From contig CM068367.1 in NCBI GenBank assembly GCA_034769895.1, forward strand, positions 1,316,975,046-1,317,039,045: DNA of 64,000 nucleotides. The letters run 5' to 3'. Shown here one piece after another: positions 13,783 to 25,360 of the stretch. Origin of the DNA: Magicicada septendecula (Eukaryota; Arthropoda; Insecta; Hemiptera; Cicadidae). Each line of letters begins with the position of its first letter. Positions within the stretch are counted from its first letter, which is position 1. The notes under the pieces are model-generated. The model ran no database searches. It saw only the letters and a list, made by a program, of their open reading frames with translations, and had not been told where the DNA came from. A program made the position numbers and the translations under genes.

Positions 13783-14529
13783 AGTGCAGTATTTATCTAA
13801 AATAATGTAACAAGTGCAACGTAAAACGTAAACAAAAGATTTCGTAAAAGTTTTTAACACCTATTAGGGCGTTTTCAGCGATGGGATTTCTGCAGGACTA
13901 TTGGAAAATAATTTCAGCTAAGTAACAATGTGGGGTACCCAAAAGTTTAGATAAGGGCAATGCAAAATTTTCAGTTATTCAATAATAATAAAATGAGCTC
14001 AATTTGGGGTAAATTCAAAGAAAATTGTACCAAGAATGTGAGTGTGAGCGAATGTGAGAATGTCTAATTATATAACAAGTGCTGGGTTGTACAGTAATTT
14101 CTAATTATGTGATGAATATTTCTAATTATGAATATGTTATTTTGGAGGGCTATTGAAATGTTTAAGGGGAATTTTAACTTAAATATTATAAGCTGCGTCT
14201 CATGGCGCAACGCCTAATGGTATAGCAGCGTGCTTATTGTGCACGGTAGAGTCACATGTTTTGTACGTAATATGACAATAAAAGGTAATGTCATTTGGTA
14301 AACATTTCAATCAAGCGTAAATTATTTCAGATAACACATTCCGCTATCTTCTGGTTCGCTTAACCGAATTCTGCCCTTAAAGGTAAGTAAATCTCATATT
14401 GCTTGTATTATCACAAGATGGCGCCTGAACAAAAGTGTTGGTAAATTTATTAATATTACATATTAATAAAAGAAATTAAAAATAATTAATATAACAATGT
14501 ATATGTATTTCAAAATTTTATGCAAACGT
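13783..14529. other. Non-repeat spacer between the two inverted satellite arms
   Basis: About 750 bases of AT-rich sequence with no satellite monomers, flanked on both sides by tail hairpins pointing inward. I see no open frame of significance, no tRNA that folds and no recognisable transposon. It is the apparent loop of a very large inverted repeat. Confidence 0.6.
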
Positions 14530-15530
14530 ATTACTTCCATATTCCTTAAGAAAATGGAAGTATGGTGATGGCAGAAAAAATCGTGTTCGAGATTATTGCA
14601 GATTCTGATTGTACTACACTCAAAACATGAAAAAAGTCGTTTTTCGAAAAGTGTCTGCGTGTCTGTCTGTCTGTGTGTGGATTTTTTTTCTATGGCAAAC
14701 GATAACTGCCGCAAATTCAAACAGAATCAAATAATTTTTTGCATACAGCCCTGATTTGTAGAGTACTCACGACCTATTGTTTTTGGTGAAGATCGGTTGA
14801 GGGAAAGGGGTAGTTTACCTGCAACGGTTTTTTTTATCAAGGTAAATTTTTTTTGGCAAACAATAACAGCCGCAATTTCAAACAGAATCAAATAATGTTT
14901 CGCATACAGCCCTGAATTGTAGAGTTCTCAAGACCTATTGTTTTTGGTGAAGATCGGTTAAGGGAAAGGGGTAGTTTACCTGCAGCGTTTTGTTTTAACA
15001 AGGGTATTTTCTATGGCAAACGATAACAGCCGCAAATTCAAACAGAATCAAAAGATTATTTGCATACAGCCCTAAATTGTAGAGTTCTCAAGACCTATTG
15101 TTTTTGGTGAAGATCGGTTAAGGGAAAGGGGTAGTTTACCTGCAACATTTTTTTAACAAGGGTATTTTCTATGGCGAACGATAACAGCCGCAAATTGAAA
15201 CAGAATCAAATAATTTTTTGCATACATCCCTGATTTGTAGAGTACTCAAGACCTATTGTTTTTGATGAAGATCGGTTAAGGGGAAGGGGTAGTTTACCTG
15301 CAACGTTTTTTTATCAAGGGTAATTTTCTATGGAAAACGATAACAGCTGCAAATTCAAACAGAATCAAATAATTTTTTGCATACATCCCTGAATTGTAGA
15401 GATCTCAAGGACTTTCAATTTTGGTGAAGATCGGTTAATGGGAAGGGGTAGTTTACCTGCAACCTTTTACGTTTTAACAACAGTAAAGTACTTGAAAATT
15501 CATTTAAACTTTTTGAAACAATGGTAATTG
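14530..15530 (-). mobile_element. Inverted Helentron-like unit, headless copy
   Basis: Reading leftward on the minus strand, five to six monomers lead into the microsatellite (about 14,655-14,677) and the tail palindrome 14,533-14,561. The right end is the aattgttaaa edge seen at other monomer/head boundaries, followed at once by a head in the opposite orientation. Confidence 0.65.
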
Positions 15531-15842
15531 TTAAATATCGGTATGGAGAACCATACATGACTTCCATATTCTAAGATTTATATTTAAAATCATTTTCGAA
15601 ATGAAATATTACCATAGAAACTACTTCTTTCTACTTACTGCTTCAGCCTTAACCACAGTACTGTGGTCACTAACGTATACCACCTCACGTTATCGCACTC
15701 GATTTTCACTGATGATGGAAGTCGATGGCATTGCCGAAACATATGGTTTTGTAGAAAACATTGGACTACGGCCAAATATCCCGGGAAGGAATTTTAACAA
15801 AAACTACTTCTTTGTTGCCGATAACGTTGTACACATATATAT
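15531..15842 (+). mobile_element. Unit head followed by a Penelope-like 3' remnant
   Basis: The head (tatcggtatgg...) runs into a segment that also occurs at 33,966-34,260. From about 15,650 it resembles the 3' region of the Penelope-like elements at 58.6 and 61.9 kb. Shared features are the ccacagtactgtgg inverted repeat, a CTGATGA...GAAA core and an acggccaaa block, in the same order. The remnant is truncated on the right by the MITE at 15,843. It suggests that Penelope-type 3' sequence was incorporated into the repeat unit before amplification. Confidence 0.55.
15706..15746 (+). ncRNA. Decayed hammerhead-ribozyme-like motif
   Basis: CTGATGA at 15,709-15,715 and GAAA at 15,736-15,739 are joined by a possible stem II. 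The part after GAAA reads catatgg instead of the cgtytgg of the other copies, so the cleavage side is probably lost. Confidence 0.45.
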
Positions 15843-16679
15843 CAGTGGCGAAGTTACATGGAGGCAATTGAGGCAATGGCTACCCTAAAAAATTCTGTAG
15901 AATAAAAATTATAAATACGTATGAAATACATAACGTACAGATTATACATTGTTACTGCGACTGTCAAATTTATTAAACCGAAACATGCTTTATTGAGCGA
16001 CCGCTAGATGGTGACAGGTGAGATTCGGCATAGCTCGTTTAAAGCGAATGAGGCAACCTGAACTTGCCTCAGCGTTTTTTGTATACATCGTATGTAAGCA
16101 ATGTAGTGGTGTGATAGGGAAGTGAAGGGAGGGAGGATTGTCCCGCGCTGTACACATAGAGCGTTGAGGCATGCCTTACTTCTGTGGTCCAAACAGTTAA
16201 GTTAAAGCACCTGTGTCGTTTCTAAGTGTGTTTATTTTATGCGGTTATTAAAACTGTCACTGTTATTCTCCTGAACTAACAGATGAGCAAGATTGTTATT
16301 TGAATTATTTGTAACATTAAACATATATATATATATAGAAACTAATCAAGTTTAAAAATTTGAAGTTCAATCAGTTGTATTATTGTGTATGACTAATACA
16401 AGAATTGTTCAATAGAAACACGTATAGAGCTGTAAAGCATTTTTTATTCAACGATTTTAAAAGAAGTCTCCAATAACATTAAGACATGAGTTCCACTGTT
16501 GCGCTAACCTGTAGACTCCCTGCTAGTAAAATTCTTACGGCTGTTTCTTGAACCATTCGGTTACAGCAAACTCTACCTCAGCGTCCGATTTGAACCACCG
16601 TCCTTTTAGTGATTCCTTAAAAAAAAATTTAAGATAAGATTTTTGCCTACCCATTCATTAACTACTAGCTTCGCCACTG
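15843..16679. mobile_element. 837-bp MITE with CAGTGGCGAAG terminal inverted repeats
   Basis: The ends are CAGTGGCGAAGTTA and, inverted, CAGTGGCGAAGCTA. They are flanked by atatatat on both sides, a possible 8-bp duplication of hAT type. Because the flanks are simple TA repeat, a TA duplication with TIRs TCAGTGGCG (mariner type) fits equally well. The element interrupts the Penelope-like remnant, whose equivalent at 34.2 kb is uninterrupted at this point (gttgccgataac...gtacatatat). Short open frames inside do not resemble a full transposase. Confidence 0.7.
16451..16605 (-). pseudogene. Mariner-type transposase C-terminal fragment inside the MITE
   Basis: Reading the minus strand from 16,605 gives a peptide with one stop in which FKSDAEVEFAVTEWFKKQP is followed by an EFY...GVYRLAQQWN block. 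This matches in order the C-terminal end of mariner-family transposases (the kxAvxeWl, FyxxGIxxLxxRWxxCi pattern). The DDE catalytic core is absent. Recognition is from memory of the family, on about 50 residues. Confidence 0.55.
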
Positions 16680-17190
16680 ATATATATATAAAAAATATGC
16701 ATAAAATTAATGGCTTGTATAAGTTAATGATTGATCTCCATTAAGTAGTGCTCAAGTTTCCAAAGTTTTAATATTATGATGTCCGTAATTAAAACATCAG
16801 AGCAGGTATAGTGTGTATGAGGGTACACCATGGACAAAAATTTTCAACATTTCCTATTGAGCGTTGCTTAGAGTAAAGCTGCGCGTACACTACAGTGTAC
16901 GTTTCACAGAACAAACACGTGAAAAAGAAGGAGTGCTCCGAAGTCGCTCATGGACCCTCAGCATCTTGCAGAGGGTTCATTCCCTAAAGACGAAAAGTCT
17001 GTCTATGAATCGTTCTCTGTAAACACGTGCAGTTACACTGCCCAGCGATCCACAGGAAGCAAATCGCTATCCACACTGGACACTTTTTCGGCTTGCACGT
17101 GTTATGTTGGTATGGGTTTCGGCACTTACCATTTAAAAAGCGTGCAAATGTAAGAAAATAAACATGAGTGAGGCCAGGGAAACAAACAGG
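16680..17190. other. Unassigned segment
   Basis: About 500 bases without satellite monomers. There is one 67-codon plus-strand frame at 16,950-17,153 that I do not recognise, and several acgtg motifs. Nothing else is supported. Confidence 0.4.
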
Positions 17191-17686
17191 CTGGGAAGGA
17201 ATTTTAACAACAAACTACTTCTTTGTTGCCGATGACGTAGTACATATATAAAAAAAATTATCCCCTCCCCCTTCAACAATAATTTCCGTTTATAGAAAAT
17301 TACCCCCACCCCGTTCAACTAGCCTTTTCATTTATAGATATTTCATCTATGTTTCTACAGTGGATTATTAAGATCTTATCAGGATACTTTATTTATCAAA
17401 ATTAAGTACTTTACGCTTGTTACAACAAAAAATGTTTCAGGTAAACTACTTTCCCCATAACCAATCTTCACCAAAATCAATAGGCCTTGAGTCCTCTACA
17501 ACTCAGGCACATATGTAAAAAATTATTTGATTTTTTTTAATTTACCACAGTTATGAAAAAATTTCTCTTGTTACAACATAAAATGTTGCAGGTAAACTAC
17601 TTTCCCCGTAACCAATCTTCACAAAAATCAATTGGCCTTGAGTCCTCTACAGCTCAGGCACATATGTAAAAAATTATTTGATTTTT
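17191..17686 (+). repeat. Penelope-remnant flank and degenerate monomers
   Basis: Gggaaggaattttaacaac begins a segment repeated at 34,213-34,420 and, inverted, at about 22,020-22,200 and 25,020-25,200. It is followed by two strongly diverged 160-bp monomers. The junction near 17,190 matches the sequence interrupted near 15,780-15,842, consistent with an inserted block in between. Confidence 0.6.
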
Positions 17687-19140
17687 ACTTCCATATTCCT
17701 TAAGGAATGGAAGTATGGTGATGGCAAAAAAAATCGTGTTCGAGATTATTGCAGATTCTGATTCTACTACACTCAAAACATGAAAAAAAGTCGTTTTCCG
17801 AAAAGTGTCTGTGTGTCTGTGTGTCTGTCTGCCTGTAGATTTTTTTTCTATGGCAAACGATAACTGCCGCAAATTCAAACAGAATCAAATAATTTTTTGC
17901 ATACAGCCCGGTTTTGCAGAGTTCTCGCGACCTATTGTTTTTGGTGAAGATCGGTTGAGGGAAAGGGGTAGTTTACCTGCAACGGTTTTTTTTTAGCAAG
18001 GGTAATTTTGTTTGTTTGGCAAACGATAACAGCCGCAAATTCAAACAGAATCAAATAATGTTTCGCATACAGCCCTGAATTGTAGAGTTCTCAAGACCTG
18101 TTGTTTTTGGTGAAGATCGGTTAAGGGAAAGGGGTAGTTTACCTGTAACGTTTTATGTTTTAACAAGGGTATTTCCTATGGCAAACGATAACAGCCGCAA
18201 ATTCAAACACAATGAAAAGATTATTTGCATACAGCCCTAAATTGTAGAGTTCTCAATACCTTTTGTTTTTGGTGAAGATCGGTTAAGGGAAAGGGGTAGT
18301 TTACCTACAACGTTTTTTTAACAAGGGTATTTTCTATGGCAAACGATAACAGCCGCAAATTCAAACAGAATCAAATAATTTTCTGCATACAGCCCTGATT
18401 TGTAGAGTACTCAAGACCTATTGTTTTTGGTGAAGATCGGTTGAGGGAAAGGGGTAGTTTACCTGCAACGGTTTTTTTTTATCAAGGGAAATTTTTTTTT
18501 TTTGGCAAACGATAACAGCCGCAAATTCAAACAGAATCAAATAATGTTTCGCATACAGCCCTAAATTGTAGATTTCTCAAGATCTGTTGATTTTGGTACA
18601 GATCGGTTAAGGGAAAGGGGTAGTTTACCGGCAACGTTTTATGTTTTAACAAGGGTATTTCCTATGGCAAACGATAACAGCCGTAAATTCAAACATAATC
18701 AAATAATGTTTTGCATACTGCCCTGAATTGTAGAGTTCTCAAGACCGACCTTTTGGTTTTGGTGAAGATCGGTTAAGGAAAAGGGGTAGTCTACCAACAA
18801 CGTTTTATGTTTTAAAAGGGTATTTTCTATGGCAAACGATAAGAGCCGCAAATTCAAACAGAATCAAATACGTTTTTGCATACAGCCCTGATTTATTGAG
18901 TACTAAAGACCTATTGTTTTTGGTGAAGATCGTTTGAGGGAAAGGGGTAGTTTACCAGCCACGTTTTTGTTTTATCAAGGGTATTTGGTATGGCAAACGA
19001 TAACAGCCGCAAATTCAAACAAAATCATATAATATTTTACATGCTACCCTGAATTGTAGAGTTCTCAAGACCTGTCGTTTTTGGTGAAGATCGGTTAAGG
19101 GAAAGGGGTAGTTTACCAGCAACGGTTTTTTATCAAGGGT
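17687..19140 (-). mobile_element. Inverted Helentron-like unit with nine or so monomers
   Basis: The tail palindrome 17,687-17,714, the microsatellite near 17,805 and then inverted monomers run up to the next tail at 19,141, without an intervening head. Neighbouring units are therefore truncated at their heads. Confidence 0.7.
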
Positions 19141-19855
19141 ATTACTTCCATATTCCTTAAGGAATGGAAGTATGGTGATGGCAAAAAAAATCGTGTTCGA
19201 GATTATTGCAGATTCTGATTCTACTACACTCAAAACATGAAAAAAGTCGTTTTCCGAAAAGTGTCTGTGTGTCTGTCTGTCTGTGTGGCTGTAGATCTTT
19301 TTTCTATGGCAAACGATAACAGCCGCAAATTCAAACAGAATCAAAAGATTATTTGCATACAGCCCTAAATTATAGAGTTCTCAAGACCTATTGTTTTTGG
19401 TGAAGATCGGTTGAGGGAAAGGGGTAGTTTACCTGCAACGTTTTTTTAACAAGGGTATTTTCTATGGCAAACGATAACAGCCGCAAATTCAAACAGAATC
19501 AAATAATGTTTTGCATACGTCTCTGAATTGTTGAGGTCTCAATGACTTTCGATTTTGGTGAAGATCGGTTAAGGGGAAGGGGTAGTTTACCTGCAACCTT
19601 TTACGTTTTAACAAGAGTAAAGTACTTGAAAATTTATTTAAACTTTTTGAAACAATGGTAATTGTTAAAAATAAAATAATTTTGTTGCCAGGCAATAAAA
19701 TTATAATTTTTTCATTTTAATGTAATATAATATTTTTCATTTAATACAGCAATAAAAAGGCAGGTAAGACACAGCCTGGCTGTTTGGCTGAAAATGATTT
19801 TAAATATAAATCTTAGAATATGGAAGTCATGTATGGTTCTCCATACCGATATTTT
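19141..19855 (-). mobile_element. Short complete Helentron-like unit, minus strand
   Basis: Tail (palindrome 19,144-19,171), microsatellite and only two to three monomers, then the head ending in ccataccgatat near 19,854. About 715 bp. The next unit's tail starts immediately (attttacttcc), a direct tail-to-head junction that fixes both ends of the repeat unit. The contrast with the 1.36-kb copy at 7617 shows that monomer number varies inside one element type. Confidence 0.65.
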
Positions 19856-21152
19856 ACTTCCATATTCCTTAAGGAATGGAAGTATGGTGATGGCAATAAA
19901 AATCGTGTTCGAGATTATTGCAGATTCTGATTGTACTACACTCAAAACATGAAAAAAAGTCGTTTTCCGAAAAGTGTCTGTGTGTCTGTCTGTCTGTCTG
20001 TCTGTGTGTCTGTCTGTCTGTAGATTTTTTTTCTATGGCAAACGATAACTGCCGCAAATTCAAACAAAATCAAATAATTTTTTGCATACAGCCCTGATTT
20101 GTAGAGGACTCGCGACCTATTGTTTTTGGTGAAGATCGGTTGAGGGAAAGGGGTAGTTTACCGGCAACGGTTTTTTTTATCAAGGGAAATTTTTTTTTTT
20201 TGGCAAACGATAACAGCCGCAAATTCAAACAGAATCAAATAATGTTTCGCATACAGCCCTGAATTGTAGAGTTCTCAAGACCTATTGTTTTTGGTGAAGA
20301 TCGGTTAAGGGAAAGGGGTAGTTTACCTGTAACGTTTTATGTTTTAACATGGGTATTTCCTATGGCAAACGATAACAGCCGCAAATTCAAACAGAATCAA
20401 AAGATTATTTGCATACAGCCCTAAATTGTAGAGTTCTCAAGACCTGTTGTTTTTGGTGAAGATCGGTTAAGGGAAAGGGGTAGTTTACCTACAACGTTTT
20501 TTTAACAAGGGTATTTTCTATGGCAAACGATAACAGCCGCAAATTCAAACAGAATCAAATAATTTTCTGCATACCGCCCTAATTTGTAGAGTACTCAAGA
20601 CCTATTGTTTTTGGTGAAGATCGGTTGAGGGTAAGGGGTAGTTTACCTGCAACGGTTTTTTTTATCAAGGGAAATTTTTTTTTTGGCAAACGATAACAGC
20701 CGCAAATTCAAACAGAATCAAATAATGTTTCGCATACAGCCCTGAATTTTAGAGTTCTCAAGACCTATTGTTTTTGGTGAAGATCGGTTAAGGGAAAGGG
20801 GTAGTTTACCTACAACGTTTTTTTAACAAGGGTATTTTGTATGGCAAACGATAACAGCCGCAAATTCAAACAGAATAAAATAATTTTCTGCATACAGCCC
20901 TGATTTGTAGAGTACTCAAGACCTATTGTTTTTGGTGAAGATCGGTTGAGGGGAAGGGGTAGTTTACCTGCAACGTTTTTTATCAAGCGTATTTTTTATG
21001 GCAAACGATAACTGCCGCAAATTCAAAGAGAATCAAATAAGTTTTTGCATACGTCAGTGAATTGTAGAGGACTCAAGGTGTTTAGATTTTGGTGAAGATC
21101 AGTTAAGGGGAAGGGGTAGTTTACCTGCAACCTTTTACGTTTTAACAAGAGT

Positions 21153-21828
21153 AAAGTACTTGAAAATTCATTTAAACTTTTTCAAACAATGGTAATTGTT
21201 GAAAATAAAATAATTTTGTTGCCAGGCAATCTGAAAATTTCAGATTTTGTACCACAAAATCTGAAAAGATTATACGATAGTTTATGAAATGGTTAATAAT
21301 ACGTCAGTGGAAGGTGTAATGAGAAATTAGCAGAAATGGAAACCTGGGGAATGTTAACTGTTCTGTAGATACAATTTTGTCAGAATGTTTGGAAATGATC
21401 ATCAACATTGAAGAAAAAGTAAGCATATTAAGAAACATATGTAAGTACTTATTATAAAAAAATAATGTTTGTTTTTTGATAAAGTCATTTTGATTATAAA
21501 ATATAAATATTTACAACAAGAAAAGAATTTTCAGTTTTCAAAATTTAAATATATTTTTATAAAACAATGGGTTCTTCATTGAGGTGGGGACCATGTCACT
21601 CACTCCATCTCAAGCCTCCTCTCCCATTTTGCAGAAAAAGAGGATCCTGTCATGGCTGATACTTTGACGACAGTGACAGGGCTTTCCACCAAATTCAGCA
21701 GAGTGACAGGTAGGCCCAACTCTGATTGGCTTCTCAGATTTCCCCAGCGTTAGTAGGTTCTATGAAAATATTTTATTTCAAAAATGATTTTAAATATAAA
21801 TCTTAGATATGTTTTATAAATCTCATGT
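21153..21828 (+). repeat. Spacer segment S, copy 6 (inverted arm)
   Basis: Reverse-complement copy. The exon-like core is at 21,635-21,709, with ttttgcag before and gtaggc after it on the plus strand. Relative to the plus-arm copies it differs at a few positions (ggatcctgtcatgg for ggaccctgtcaagg). Confidence 0.75.
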
Positions 21829-22334
21829 TTTATGTTTTAACATAGGTAATTTTTTATATGACGAACCATAACTGCCGTAAATTCAAACAGAATCAAATAA
21901 TTTTTTACATATGTGCCTGAGTTATAGAGAACTCAATGTCTGTTGATTTTGGTGAAGATCGGTTACGGGGAAAGGGCAGTTTACCTGAAACATTTTTTGT
22001 TGTAACATGAGTAAAGTACTTAATTTTGATAAAGTATCCTGATAAGATCTTAATAATCCACTGTAGAAACGTAGATGAAATATCTATAAATGAAGAGGCT
22101 AGTTGAACGGGCTGGGGGTAATTTTCTATAAATCAAAATTATAGTTGAAGGGGGAGGGGATAATATTTTTTATATGTGTACTACGTTATTGGCAAGAAAG
22201 AAGTATTACTTCCATATTCCTTAAGGAATGGAAGTATGGTGATGGCAAAAAAAATCGTGTTCGAGATTATTGCAGATTCTGATTCTACTACACTCAAAAC
22301 ATGAAAAAAAGTCGTTTTCCGAAAAGTGTCTGTG

Positions 22335-22365
<31 letters not shown>

Positions 22366-24148
22366 GTGTCTGTAGATTTTTTTTCTATGGCAAACGATAA
22401 CTGCCGCAAATTCAAACAGAATCAAATAATTTTTTGCATACAGCCCGGTTTTGCAGAGTTCTCGCGACCTATTGTTTTTGGTGAAGATCGGTTGAGGGAA
22501 AGGGGTAGTTTACCTGCAACGGTTTTTTTTTAGCAAGGGAAATTTTGTTTGTTTGGCAAACGATAACAGCCGCAAATTCAAACAGAATCAAATAATGTTT
22601 CGCATACTGCCCTGAATTGTAGAGTTCTCAAGACCTATTGTTTTTGGTGAAGATCGGTTAAGGGAAAGGGGTAGTTTACCTGTAACGTTTTATGTTTTAA
22701 CAAGGGTATTTCCTATGGCAAACGATAACAGCCGCAAATTCAAACAGAATGAAAAGATTATTTGCATACAGCCCTAAATTGTAGAGTTCTCAATACCTTT
22801 TGTTTTTGGTGAAGATCGGTTAAGGGAAAGGGGTAGTTTACCTACAACGTTTTTTTAACAAGGGTATTTTCTATTGCAAACGATAACAGCCGCAAATTCA
22901 AACAGAATCAAATAATTTTCTGCATACAGCCCTGATTTGTAGAGTACTCAAGACCTATTGTTTTTGGTGAAGATCGGTTGAGGGGAAGGGGTAGTTTACC
23001 AGCAACGTTTTTTATCATGCGTATTTTCTATGGCAAACGACAACTGCCGCAAATTCAAACAGAATCAAATAATTTTTTGCATACAGCCCTGATTTGTAGA
23101 GTACTCGCGACCTATTGTTTTTGGTGAAGATCGGTTGAGGGAAAGGGGTAGTTTACCGGCAACGGTTTTTTTTTATCAAGGGAAATTTTTTTTTTTGGCA
23201 AACGATAACAGCCGCAAATTCAAACAGAATCAAATAATGTTTCGCATACAGCCCTGAATTGTAGAGTTCTCAAGACCTATTGTTTTTGGTGAAGATCGGT
23301 TAAGGGAAAGGGGTAGTTTACCTGTAACGTTTTATGTTTTAACATGGGTATTTCCTATGGCAAACGATAACAGCCGCAAATTCAAACAGAATCAAAAGAT
23401 TATTTGCATACAGCCCTAAATTGTAGAGTTCTCAAGACCTGTTGTTTTTGGTGAAGATCGGTTAAGGGAAAGGGGTAGTTTACCTACAACGTTTTTTTAA
23501 CAAGGGTATTTTCTATGGCAAACGATAACAGCCGCAAATTCAAACAGAATCAAATAATTTTCTGCATACCGCCCTAATTTGTAGAGTACTCAAGACCTAT
23601 TGTTTTTGGTGAAGATCGGTTGAGGGTAAGGGGTAGTTTACCTGCAACGGTTTTTTTTATCAAGGGAAATTTTTTTTTTGGCAAACGATAACAGCCGCAA
23701 ATTCAAACAGAATCAAATAATGTTTCGCATACAGCCCTGAATTTTAGAGTTCTCAAGACCTATTGTTTTTGGTGAAGATCGGTTAAGGGAAAGGGGTAGT
23801 TTACCTACAACGTTTTTTTAACAAGGGTATTTTGTATGGCAAACGATAACAGCCGCAAATTCAAACAGAATAAAATAATTTTCTGCATACAGCCCTGATT
23901 TGTAGAGTACTCAAGACCTATTGTTTTTGGTGAAGATCGGTTGAGGGGAAGGGGTAGTTTACCTGCAACGTTTTTTATCAAGCGTATTTTTTATGGCAAA
24001 CGATAACTGCCGCAAATTCAAAGAGAATCAAATAAGTTTTTGCATACGTCAGTGAATTGTAGAGGACTCAAGGTGTTTAGATTTTGGTGAAGATCAGTTA
24101 AGGGGAAGGGGTAGTTTACCTGCAACCTTTTACGTTTTAACAAGAGTA

Positions 24149-24823
24149 AAGTACTTGAAAATTCATTTAAACTTTTTCAAACAATGGTAATTGTTGAAAA
24201 TAAAATAATTTTGTTGCCAGGCAATCTGAAAATTTCAGATTTTGTACCACAAAATCTGAAAAGATTATACGATAGTTTATGAAATGGTTAATAATACGTC
24301 AGTGGAAGGTGTAATGAGAAATTAGCAGAAATGGAAACCTGGGAAATGTTAACTGTTCTGTAGATACAATTTTGTCAGAATGTTTGGAAATGATCATCAA
24401 CATTGAAGAAAAAGTAAGCATATTAAGAAACATATGTAAGTACTTATTATAAAAAAATAATGTTTGTTTTTTGATAAAGTCATTTTGATTATAAAATATA
24501 AATATTTACAACAAGAAAAGAATTTTCAGTTTTCAAAATTTAAATATATTTTTATAAAACAATGGGTTCTTCATTGAGGTGGGGACCATGTCACTCACTC
24601 CATCTCAAGCCTCCTCTCCCATTTTGCAGAAAAAGAGGATCCTGTCATGGCTGATACTTTGACGACAGTGACAGGGCTTTCCACCAAATTCAGCAGAGTG
24701 ACAGGTAGGCCCAACTCTGATTGGCTTCTCAGATTTCCCCAGCGTTAGTAGGTTCTATGAAAATATTTTATTTCAAAAATGATTTTAAATATAAATCTTA
24801 GATATGTTTTATAAATCTCATGT
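24149..24823 (+). repeat. Spacer segment S, copy 7 (inverted arm)
   Basis: Near-identical to copy 6 at an offset of about 2996 bp. The exon-like core is at 24,630-24,704. Confidence 0.75.
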
Positions 24824-25329
24824 TTTATGTTTTAACATAGGTAATTTTTTATATGACGAACCATAACTGCCGTAAATTCAAACAGAATCAAATAATTTTT
24901 TACATATGTGCCTGAGTTATAGAGAACTCAATGTCTGTTGATTTTGGTGAAGATCGGTTACGGGGAAAGGGCAGTTTACCTGAAACATTTTTTGTTGTAA
25001 CATGAGTAAAGTACTTAATTTTGATAAAGTATCCTGATAAGATCTTAATAATCCACTGTATAAACGTAGATGAAATATCTATAAATGAAGAGGCTAGTTG
25101 AACGGGCTGGGGGTAATTTTCTATAAATCAAAATTATAGTTGAAGGGGGAGGGGATAATATTTTTTATATGTGTACTACGTTATTGGCAAGAAAGAAGTA
25201 TTACTTCCATATTCCTTAAGGAATGGAAGTATGGTGATGGCAAAAAAAATCGTGTTCGAGATTATTGCAGATTCTGATTCTACTACACTCAAAACATGAA
25301 AAAAAGTCGTTTTCCGAAAAGTGTCTGTG

Positions 25330-25360
<31 letters not shown>

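Noticed and set aside
14190-14260. tRNA-like segment with ggcgcaacgcctaatggtatagca
   Set aside because: I could not fold a cloverleaf or place convincing A and B boxes, and there is no poly(A)-tailed SINE body around it.
16950-17153. 67-codon plus-strand frame as a gene
   Set aside because: No recognisable domain, no splice or promoter context, and it lies between transposon fragments. Length is compatible with chance.
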